Source of the DNA: Bacteroidota bacterium
Lineage (GTDB): Bacteria > Bacteroidota > Bacteroidia > B-17B0 > Aurantibacillaceae
Length of the DNA: 38,787 bases
NCBI GenBank assembly: GCA_013287545.1
Contig: JABDDQ010000016.1
Location: forward strand, 1-38,787
Direction: 5' to 3'
In this document: positions 29,662 to 36,321 of the stretch, in pieces
How positions within the stretch are numbered: the stretch's first letter is position 1
Layout: every line of letters starts with the position of its first letter
Notes under the pieces: model-generated
Database searches by the model: none
Told to the model about the DNA's origin: nothing
What the model saw: only the letters and a program-made list of their open reading frames with translations
Made by a program: the position numbers and the translations under genes

Positions 29662-31155
29662 ATGAATAAACATAATAAAATAGAAGATGTTTTTTTTTCT
29701 TTTTTAAAAGAATTTATTATGGCAAATAACTTGAAAAAGGAAAGATTGCATCTTCCTAAGTACGAGTTCTTCTTAAAGGAAATAATAAATAACCAATTAG
29801 ACCAGGAGAACTATACTCTTATCTCTAATAGGTTTTTGAGAAAGGTAATACGGCAGCCAATAATAACTCGTATGAAATACAATCTTATTCGTCTTGGTGT
29901 TATTGAATGCAATTATGAAATGCTGTATTGCAAGCCATTGAATGGTAAGCCCAAAGGTGAAATACCTTATGGATACCGTATAACTCCAGAGTATTTTAAT
30001 TTCTTTAAGGAATTAATTAATACAAGTAGACTTTATGAAAATACTAATGGAACCGCTTTATTAAATGATACTAATGAGAGCGGTTTTAAGAGTGATAACA
30101 ATGGGGTCGCTTTTAATGTTAGTATTAATGGGAGCGTTTTACCAGATAATTATAATAAAGCGGTTTTATTACCTCACTTAGAGCGTGTATATAATGAGAG
30201 CGGTTTACCACTGGATGTTTTAGAAAAGCGAAGAGTTGAATTTCAGGAAAAAACTAAAAGAAAGAATCTAACAAGATGGGATATACTCTTATCAGATGAG
30301 AATCTGCCTGAATATAGGTTTATCAGAGACAATACGCATAAACTTTCTATTGATAAGAATGGCTATAGGTGGATTGAGGAGCAAGTTAAGGCTAAACTAA
30401 GGTTAAAAAATAAAAAGAGAGAATTCGTAAACAATGATGGTCGAGTTGTGTCATACATTGCAAAGAACCGTTTCCTTGACGAGGAAAATGGAAAGCAATG
30501 GAAAGGAGACTTAGTAAGGATAGATAAAGGACTATATAGGTTTAGCTGCCCTGAATCAACTCATAGGGTTTATTATAACATAACCTCAATGCCGTCAGAA
30601 CTAAGGCAGTTCTTAAGATTTAAAGGTGAGGAGTTATATTGTCTCGACTACTCAAACTTTCAACCATTTTTATTTATTAAAGCCCTTAAGGAAAGGTTTT
30701 CTGATGAAATCCCTTCAGATGTATCAAGATATATCGAACTAACCTCTAAAGGGCAATTCTATGCAGAAATAATGCGGTTAATTATAGTTGATGGAATTGA
30801 AATAAAAAACCAGGATAGTTTTAAAATAGATTTTTTTGCCAGAGTTTTCTTTTCAAATGAGAAACGTAAATATAAATTCAGACTTGTTTTTGATAAACAT
30901 TTCCCAAATGTATCAGCATTAATTACAGAGTCTAAGAAGGAAAATTATAAAGACTTATCTATTGGATTGCAAAAGTTTGAGGCTGAGATTGTAATAAATA
31001 ACATACTCAGAGAAATTGCAATCAAATATCCAGAAGCATTTGTTTTGCCAATACATGATGCGATATTATGTGAATCAGGAATGTCTGATGTAGTAAAGAA
31101 TCTAATGTATGATAAAGCTGAAGAAATAATAGGTCATAGACCAACCATAAAATGA
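29662..31155 (+). CDS. Putative replication protein with family-A-polymerase-like palm
   Basis: 497 aa from the ATG at 29662; a GTG one codon upstream is possible. Residue numbers count from that GTG. Residues about 1-125 look like winged-helix DNA-binding segments (KYNLIRLGVIECNYEM, YGYRITPEYF). A low-complexity linker (126-183) is encoded by iteron-like DNA repeats. The C-terminal half has three polymerase-like motifs in order: A, LYCLDYSNFQPFLF (D330); B, FKIDFFARVFFSNEK (K389); and C, VLPIHDAILCE (H466-D467), preceded by LQKFEAEIVINNIL. This is the family-A palm arrangement; a T7-type RNA polymerase relative is a less likely alternative. It likely initiates or carries out replication of the element. 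Confidence 0.6.
   Translation: MNKHNKIEDVFFSFLKEFIMANNLKKERLHLPKYEFFLKEIINNQLDQENYTLISNRFLRKVIRQPIITRMKYNLIRLGVIECNYEMLYCKPLNGKPKGEIPYGYRITPEYFNFFKELINTSRLYENTNGTALLNDTNESGFKSDNNGVAFNVSINGSVLPDNYNKAVLLPHLERVYNESGLPLDVLEKRRVEFQEKTKRKNLTRWDILLSDENLPEYRFIRDNTHKLSIDKNGYRWIEEQVKAKLRLKNKKREFVNNDGRVVSYIAKNRFLDEENGKQWKGDLVRIDKGLYRFSCPESTHRVYYNITSMPSELRQFLRFKGEELYCLDYSNFQPFLFIKALKERFSDEIPSDVSRYIELTSKGQFYAEIMRLIIVDGIEIKNQDSFKIDFFARVFFSNEKRKYKFRLVFDKHFPNVSALITESKKENYKDLSIGLQKFEAEIVINNILREIAIKYPEAFVLPIHDAILCESGMSDVVKNLMYDKAEEIIGHRPTIK
30041..30210. repeat. Intragenic iterons, candidate replication origin
   Basis: Six copies of an AATG-RGAGCGGTTTTA-type repeat lie inside the replication gene. AATG/AATA steps are at 30046, 30073, 30100, 30127, 30154 and 30193, exactly 27 bp apart for the first five. 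The core AGCGGTTT occurs at 30079, 30159 and 30199, with variants at 30052 (ACCGCTTT), 30106 (GTCGCTTT) and 30133 (AGCGTTTT). The core step before copy 5 is 26 bp, which changes the reading frame, yet the DNA core is kept. Confidence 0.7.
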
Positions 31156-31224
31156 ATCATCAAAACAAAAATGGAGCAAGCCGAAAAGCCATAAAGTGTG
31201 TAGGCATAATTAATAAGCAAAAAA

Positions 31225-31983
31225 ATGAGTAATTATTTAAAAAGTCTAAAAGAAAGCATCAAAAATCAAAGGGGTAATCTAACGGTTTTTACAAATACCC
31301 AACTTGGAATTAATCTACAAAAAATGTGGATAAATGAGCACCGAGACACATTAATTTTGAATTACAAAAAGAACAAGTCAGATTATATTCTGGTTTTACC
31401 AGACGAGAAAGAGAATGCCTTAGTCAACTTTTGCAGCATAAATGAGCATTTAGATTTACTTCCTTCTTTTGGAGATATTATCAAAAATATTAATTCTTAT
31501 ACCATAGCGAATAAGGCAAGTGACAAGTTGGTTATATTTTTTGCTAACCTACAAGGAAGACTTAGCAAATATGCAATTCAATATTCTGAAAATTTAGAAA
31601 AAGAATCAACAAGAAAATCAGACCATTCAGAAGAAATAATGGTTGTTGATGGATTTTACAAAGGGGGTATGCCTGACCCAAAATATGATTTAAAGGCTCT
31701 ACAATTCTTATATAAAAAAATTGCTTTACAAATGATGGAAAATAAAACAATTAGAAAAGAAATATTGAATATGGAGATTGGTAATGTTGCCCACCATGAA
31801 CAACAGAAAAAAATTTATCTGGCACATTTAGATAATTTAATGGAGAAAAATCCTGATGGTCAATTACCAGTTGTAGAAAACAATCGTTGTGTCTTTTATA
31901 TCTATTGGCTAACCAAATTGGGTGTTATTGAAAATTCTGAATTTTTTGGGATGCAATTAATTTATTTGAAAAATGAAATATGA
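31225..31983 (+). CDS. Hypothetical protein downstream of replication gene
   Basis: 252 aa, soluble, with a beta-rich first half (NLTVFTNTQLGINLQKMW, DTLILNYKKNKSDYILVLP) and a helical second half (LQFLYKKIALQMMENKTIRKEILNM, HHEQQKKIYLAHLDNLMEK). No family is recognised. It lies 69 bp after the polymerase-like gene on the same strand and may be its partner in replication or copy control. It converges on the integrase gene across a 143-bp gap with a symmetric hairpin. Confidence 0.65.
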   Translation: MSNYLKSLKESIKNQRGNLTVFTNTQLGINLQKMWINEHRDTLILNYKKNKSDYILVLPDEKENALVNFCSINEHLDLLPSFGDIIKNINSYTIANKASDKLVIFFANLQGRLSKYAIQYSENLEKESTRKSDHSEEIMVVDGFYKGGMPDPKYDLKALQFLYKKIALQMMENKTIRKEILNMEIGNVAHHEQQKKIYLAHLDNLMEKNPDGQLPVVENNRCVFYIYWLTKLGVIENSEFFGMQLIYLKNEI

Positions 31984-32010
31984 ATAACAGAAAAAAAGAA
32001 AGTTCAGAAT

Positions 32011-32034
32011 CTAAATAAATTTCAATTTATTTAG
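32011..32034. terminator. Symmetric hairpin between convergent genes
   Basis: CTAAATAAATT (32011-32021) and AATTTATTTAG (32024-32034) form a perfect 11-bp AT-rich stem between the plus-strand gene ending at 31983 and the minus-strand integrase ending at 32127. There is no long T tract, so a two-way terminator is likely but not certain. Confidence 0.45.
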
Positions 32035-32126
32035 TTCCACCTCTTGAACCTCTGAAATCTGAATAGTTGGAATGAATCTTTATCATTTATCATCCAGGTA
32101 GGCCATTTTTTATAACAGGTAATAAA

Positions 32127-33764
32127 TTATTCCAACAGTCTTATTTTTGTTTTATTTTTTGTGTGATAAGCTACTGCAACAGGGTCTATATAATGTCGTT
32201 TAGTTGTTATGGGGTTTGCGTGCACATTTTTCATTTCAACACCTGCCAAATCAGCTTCAAGCTTTTTAAGAGTGAAATTAGTTTTACGTAGTTGCTTAAA
32301 TTGGTACTTTTTACCTGTGTTTAATTTGCTATAAAAATGTGAAAACCCAACAGAGCAGTGTTTAATTACATTTTTGCGACTTGTTTCATTTGGGGCAATA
32401 ATAAATTCATTACTGCCCCTTTTTTCATTTAGGCCTAACTGAATCAAATATTTTTCAAACTCACCTGTTATATTTTCGCCTTCAAATTTTTTATCTTCAA
32501 CTTTTTCTATTTGCGCATGGCGGTTTACTTTTAAGTTTTCATATTCCAGCCTAATTGGTAAATTATTTTTCCAAATTACATCCGACCATTTAATAGTGGC
32601 AACCGATTCACGTCTGCCTCCTAAAAAAATGCCCATTATAAATGCATCCTTTAGCCAGGGCTTATACCAATTTCTGTTTTGCCCAGAGAATACACCCCAG
32701 CCATTTTCTTTTGTTATTATTTTAAGAAGTGGTGCAAACTCTTCTACTGGAAACATAATTGGTTTTTTATGGCTGGTTGGACTTCTTTTAATTTTTTGTG
32801 GCGTAAAGTAATTTGCCTTATTGAGCTCATACATTTCTATAATATATTTAGAAAAGGAAAACAACCTGCCAACTGCCTTATCAAAATATTTACCAAAGCC
32901 GTAACGCACTTTAAATTTTTCACCTATATTTTTCGCTATAATCATATTAATGTCGGTGAAATACATTTTTTCAACAGATAAGCCAGCTTCTATAAGTACA
33001 TCAATAAATTTATCTAAGAATCTTTTTGCCTCTTCATTATTAAGCTTGCTTCTTTTTTGATTTTCTAATTCAAGTAAATAGGCTTCAATACATTTAATCA
33101 AAAGTAAATTTTCGCTTTGATGTTGCTGCTGCTGTTGCCCTAAAAGTTGCATCAAAAATTCAGGCGTAACAGTTTGCCCCATTTGGATTTGTGGCTTTAA
33201 AGGCAATGGTGTAGATATAGGAGTAGGGGCAGGGGCTTGTTTTGTATTTGGTTGTTTCAGCAATAAATCTTTTCTGCCCCCTACAAGCATATATTCCGCC
33301 TTTAAGTGTTCGTATTCTGCTTTGGCATCTTTGATGTTGCTTGCTTGTAATGTTGGCTTAAAAGGGTTTTTTACACCTTTATTATAAATATGAGCTTGGT
33401 ACTTGAATTGCTTGCAATCACAAGTTATAGCTTCGTTGCTTTTGTAGGGCTTTTTATGCTTACATATAAGAAAAATGCCTGTTACTGGTTGTCTTAGTGT
33501 TGGTGTTTCCATTTCGCCTTTTATTTGAGTTAAACTTTGCGGTTTATCCTCAACAGGTTCATTTGGAGTATTGCCTCTAAGATATTTTTCGTAAGCAGGA
33601 GTGAAGTCTTCTAGCAACACGAACTTGTTTCTGGCGTATGGGTTGTTTAATGGGTAAATCTGCACCCCCCATTCTTTTAGTTTGTCTTTAACAGAACGCT
33701 CTTTGATTTTTAATAATTGACATAGTTGTTCAATACCGATTTGGTTTGATAATACTGCATTCAC
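32127..33764 (-). CDS. Tyrosine recombinase (integrase)
   Basis: 545 aa. The C-terminal catalytic domain has the first arginine in FLGGRRESVATIKWSDV, a box II reading FKQLRKTNFT (Arg kept, but Lys where most integrases have His), and the end HANPITTKRHYIDP with the nucleophilic tyrosine. The middle (about residues 245-330) resembles the SAM-like core-binding domain of Bacteroidota integrases, and the N-terminal 200 residues include a Gln-rich and a Pro-rich linker. It lies at the right end of the mobile block with its promoter side facing repeated ACCCTAC arrays, a common integrase arrangement. It probably catalyses insertion and excision of the element. Confidence 0.85.
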   Translation of the reverse strand: MNAVLSNQIGIEQLCQLLKIKERSVKDKLKEWGVQIYPLNNPYARNKFVLLEDFTPAYEKYLRGNTPNEPVEDKPQSLTQIKGEMETPTLRQPVTGIFLICKHKKPYKSNEAITCDCKQFKYQAHIYNKGVKNPFKPTLQASNIKDAKAEYEHLKAEYMLVGGRKDLLLKQPNTKQAPAPTPISTPLPLKPQIQMGQTVTPEFLMQLLGQQQQQHQSENLLLIKCIEAYLLELENQKRSKLNNEEAKRFLDKFIDVLIEAGLSVEKMYFTDINMIIAKNIGEKFKVRYGFGKYFDKAVGRLFSFSKYIIEMYELNKANYFTPQKIKRSPTSHKKPIMFPVEEFAPLLKIITKENGWGVFSGQNRNWYKPWLKDAFIMGIFLGGRRESVATIKWSDVIWKNNLPIRLEYENLKVNRHAQIEKVEDKKFEGENITGEFEKYLIQLGLNEKRGSNEFIIAPNETSRKNVIKHCSVGFSHFYSKLNTGKKYQFKQLRKTNFTLKKLEADLAGVEMKNVHANPITTKRHYIDPVAVAYHTKNKTKIRLLE

Positions 33765-33952
33765 TTTGAATTAAAAAGTTAATAGTGAGTGCAGGGTGGT
33801 GTCGGTGAATGTTATCCCTGCTCCAGTTGAGTTACCGTGGTCTCTATAATTGCAATAGCGGGAAAGTAAAAGTGAAGTTGCCTATTGCTCCCAAAAAGTT
33901 ACATACTAAAGTATAATAAATGAGCCACTTTTGCAACTTTTTTTTGCAATTT

Positions 33953-34016
33953 ACCCTACACCGCACCCTACCCTTACCCTACACCGCACCCTACACTCGA
34001 AAAATAGGGGTAGGGT
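33953..34016. repeat. 19-bp direct repeats with inverted partner, candidate integrase arm sites
   Basis: ACCCTACACCGCACCCTAC is found without mismatch at 33953-33971 and 33976-33994. ACCCTACCC (33965-33973) has its reverse complement GGGTAGGGT at 34008-34016. The GC-rich repeats stand out sharply from the AT-rich surroundings. Confidence 0.65.
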
Positions 34017-34150
34017 TTATTTTGAGTTTTGATACAAAAAAAGAGTGTTTTTGGTGTTAATAACTTATCATTTTATAGCCTCAAGAGTGGCGTAAATAGT
34101 GATAAAAACACAATTTAGAAATTAGAGTTTTTATGATGTATAAAAAATAT

Positions 34151-34158
34151 TATATTTG
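34151..34158 (+). promoter_or_regulatory. -7 promoter box of the tRNA gene (TATATTTG)
   Basis: A perfect Bacteroidota TAnnTTTG box lies 15 nt before the tRNA 5' end, as expected for a tRNA promoter. A T-rich segment near 34127-34132 could serve as the -33 element. Confidence 0.75.
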
Positions 34159-34173
34159 CGCCCCTAAACTTAT

Positions 34174-34247
34174 GGCGAGGTAGCTCAGCTGGTTAGAGCA
34201 CTGGATTCATAACCCAGAGGTCTCGGGTTCAAGTCCCGATCTCGCTA
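34174..34247 (+). tRNA. tRNA-Met (CAT)
   Basis: A 74-nt cloverleaf can be drawn: acceptor GGCGAGG (34174-34180) with TCTCGCT (34240-34246; G-T at both ends), D arm GCTC/GAGC, anticodon CAT at 34208-34210 in loop TTCATAA, T arm with GGTTCAAGTCC, and discriminator A. CCA is not encoded. The body (GTAGCTCAGCTGGTTAGAGCA, shown here in part: GTAGCTCAG) is that of an elongator tRNA-Met; tRNA-Ile2 with the same anticodon is less likely. One mismatch closes the anticodon stem. Its 3' half also encodes, antisense, the end of a serine recombinase. Confidence 0.9.
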
Positions 34248-35823
34248 CTGAACGGGAATTCTCTTTGCAAAAAAGAGGATTCCCGTTTTTCATTTCGGCT
34301 ATACCCTTTGATAGATCGGCGATACAGGCGATAGCAGAATTCACAATAGGAGTTCGATAATGCTCAATTTTCACATCATATAGTAAACCGTTAGGAAATA
34401 TGATATTTTGGAACATTTGTTTTTGGTAGTAATCGCCGGAAGCCCAAACAGGCGCAAGATTAGCGGCAAGTTTGCAAGAAAAATGAATCAACTCTTTCGG
34501 GTTCGATAATTTTTGGTTCAGCTTTTCAAGTTGCACTACAAGAGCCTCTTTTCTCTGTTTCATTTCAAAGGAAAACTCCTCATAAATATCCAAACTAACC
34601 GTGCCAATGGCGTGGCGTTTTCTAAGATTATAAAACTCCACATCCACCTCGTTTAATTTCAGGGAAAGGGCTTTTTTCTCGCTCGTGTTGCTTTCCGTTA
34701 GGTTTTCCCGTGTGTATTGCAGCTGAATTTTTAAAGGCTCTATATGGCTCGAATCTATCGTATAATTAGCAAGCAGTTCTTTAAACTTATTGTGCATTAT
34801 ATCCGCACTTCTATTTATTTTAACGCCAACCCTGTTTGCCTTATAATAATACAAGCCCTTTTTTTTTACCAAATATCCCGTAAAAGATGCATTACTATCC
34901 GCATCCTTTACAAGACCTTTTAGCGGTAAATAATCATTTTCCTTTTTTGATTTAAAACCATCTGTTTTTTTGAGCTCATTGGTACGCAAAAATAAATTCT
35001 CATCAATTAATGCAGGATGATTTCCTTTAACGATTTCACCATTTAGGAGCTTGTGTGAAACATAACCACAATAAAATGGGTTCTTAAAAATCTCTGTAAA
35101 CTTTTGAAAATGCTTCTTTAATCCAAGTGAAGCTAACTTAGCAGCAATCTGCTGATAAGTATGTCCTTTTGCCCTGTCTTCAAAAGCCATTTTAATTAAA
35201 GGGGCATCATCGTTCAGGTAAATGGTTTGTTTTTCCATACCCTTTTGATAACTATATCCGGTAGGAACAACACCAATCCATCCACCCTTTAGTAATTTTT
35301 CACGCATACCGTCTATCGTTTTCTGCCTTCGTAAATCATTATCGTATTTACTAAAGATGAACTGAATGTTTTGTTGTAATGCGCCTGAGTGGGAGTTTGT
35401 ATCAATAGGCTGTGTAACCGCCATAATATTTACACCCGTTTTCTTTAACTCACCGGAGATGTAAATAGCACTATCTCCTGTTCGGCTAAAACGGTCAAGA
35501 CTGTAAACTAAGATGTAAGATATTTTTTCCTTGCTTGACTTCACAAACTTGAGCATTCGGGTAAACTCTTTGCGCTCATCACTTTTGGCACTTTCATACG
35601 TCCCGCCAAAATAGCCTTGAATATTCAGCTTGTTTTTAATGGCGTATTCCATACAATACTTTTTCTGCCATTCTAAACTTTGGTTATTATCCATTTGTTC
35701 TTTGGAACTAACCCTTGTGTAAATAACACAATTCTGAACGCTAGTATCTTTTTGCTCATTGCTTTTGCCTTTTGCAAAAGATTTAAGCAGCATTTCGTTT
35801 TTTACCGATATTTTTTCTTTCAT
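34207..35823 (-). CDS. Large serine recombinase inserted at tRNA-Met
   Basis: 538 aa. The N-terminal resolvase domain starts near residue 32 with CVIYTRVSSKEQ (catalytic Ser at about 39) and has the SLDRFSRTGDSAIYISGEL segment. A recombinase domain follows (GGWIGVVPTGYSYQKGM, then FKNPFYCGYVSHKLLNGEIVKGNHPALI), then a zinc-ribbon-like/coiled-coil region (residues about 370-460). The last 13 residues (VARSGLEPETSGL) and the stop codon are encoded by the antisense strand of the tRNA-Met 3' half and acceptor stem. This is typical of an integrase gene whose element sits at a tRNA, with the attachment core overlapping both genes. The element should therefore extend to the right. Confidence 0.85.
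   Translation of the reverse strand: MKEKISVKNEMLLKSFAKGKSNEQKDTSVQNCVIYTRVSSKEQMDNNQSLEWQKKYCMEYAIKNKLNIQGYFGGTYESAKSDERKEFTRMLKFVKSSKEKISYILVYSLDRFSRTGDSAIYISGELKKTGVNIMAVTQPIDTNSHSGALQQNIQFIFSKYDNDLRRQKTIDGMREKLLKGGWIGVVPTGYSYQKGMEKQTIYLNDDAPLIKMAFEDRAKGHTYQQIAAKLASLGLKKHFQKFTEIFKNPFYCGYVSHKLLNGEIVKGNHPALIDENLFLRTNELKKTDGFKSKKENDYLPLKGLVKDADSNASFTGYLVKKKGLYYYKANRVGVKINRSADIMHNKFKELLANYTIDSSHIEPLKIQLQYTRENLTESNTSEKKALSLKLNEVDVEFYNLRKRHAIGTVSLDIYEEFSFEMKQRKEALVVQLEKLNQKLSNPKELIHFSCKLAANLAPVWASGDYYQKQMFQNIIFPNGLLYDVKIEHYRTPIVNSAIACIADLSKGIAEMKNGNPLFCKENSRSVARSGLEPETSGL
34251..34290 (+). terminator. Strong terminator of the tRNA gene
   Basis: AACGGGAAT-T-CTCTTT (34251-34266) pairs with AAAGAG-G-ATTCCCGTT (34272-34287), around GCAAA, and runs into T's. 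It lies inside the coding sequence of the minus-strand recombinase. Confidence 0.85.
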
Positions 35824-35974
35824 AAGTTTTTTCCGAACTAATATTGTTTTTTACTTCTTCTTTACTCACCTTAGTCTTCTCAATAGCTTGTTTCTGTTTC
35901 ATGTGCAAGAGTTTCGTAAACTCCAATATTATTTGACGGGGTCTGTTGAAGATAATAATCCTTTTATCCTTCAT
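35783..35974 (-). CDS. Small hypothetical basic protein upstream of the recombinase
   Basis: 63 aa, very basic (DKRIIIFNRPRQIILEFTKLLHMKQKQAIEKTKV), overlapping the recombinase start by 41 bp on the same strand in another frame. The N-terminal half reads like a real protein, while the last part is low complexity. It could be an accessory or directionality protein made by coupled translation, or a chance frame. No family is recognised. Confidence 0.35.
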   Translation of the reverse strand: MKDKRIIIFNRPRQIILEFTKLLHMKQKQAIEKTKVSKEEVKNNISSEKTYERKNIGKKRNAA

Positions 35975-36055
35975 AATTTTCTAGTGCAATAAAGAAATAA
36001 ATAAAGTGTGTTACTGCTTCAAGGCTGACCTGTAAACTAGATGAAATGAATCTAT

Positions 36056-36214
36056 TTAGTGAGAAGTCATTGTTGTTGGATAATAGTCATCTCTAAAAAT
36101 ATCTCCTAATGTCATCATAAAATCAGGGTTAGACTTAACTCCGTTTTGTAGTGTGTATAGCGCATCATAATCCTATAAGTGTTCATCTAGTTCAATTGTA
36201 AATGGCTGCAACCC
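36056..36214 (-). pseudogene. Possible gene remnant with an internal stop
   Basis: Read on the minus strand, this stretch gives GLQPFTIELDEHL, a TAG stop, then DYDALYTLQNGVKSNPDF, MMTLGDIFRDDYY and PTTMTSH before TAA. The composition is that of real protein, unlike chance AT-rich frames, but there is no start codon and one in-frame stop. It may be the decayed 3' end of a small gene near the recombinase. The rest of 35975-36288 holds nothing recognisable. Confidence 0.35.
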
Positions 36215-36321
36215 TTAAACAGTGAATAATGTAACTTATTTCTAAAACTGTATAAACTTAATTTATCACAGTACCGCAACTTTGCGTTGTGAAAATTTAT
36301 TCATCAATAAACCCAATTAAA

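Larger units (their letters stand above)
33765..34173. other. Gene-free region between integrase and tRNA
   Basis: It holds a GCAGGG/CCCTGC hairpin (33791-33821), two perfect 19-bp direct repeats (33953-33971 and 33976-33994), an inverted partner at 34008-34016, and the tRNA promoter box at 34151. Probably the integrase arm-binding and attachment region; the exact crossover point could not be found. Confidence 0.55.

Noticed and set aside
30041-30210. The iteron array as a CRISPR array
   Set aside because: It is inside a gene, the repeats are degenerate, and the spacers are too short and alike; no cas genes are present.
34174-34247. tRNA-Ile2 (CAT) instead of tRNA-Met
   Set aside because: The GGCnnnGTAGCTCAG body and GAGCAC segment are more like elongator tRNA-Met; the closing anticodon-stem mismatch leaves slight doubt.
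34224-34247. A duplicated tRNA 3' end as the second attachment site within the window
   Set aside because: I looked for GGGTTCAAGTCCCGATCTCG elsewhere on both strands and saw no second copy; the other end must lie outside.
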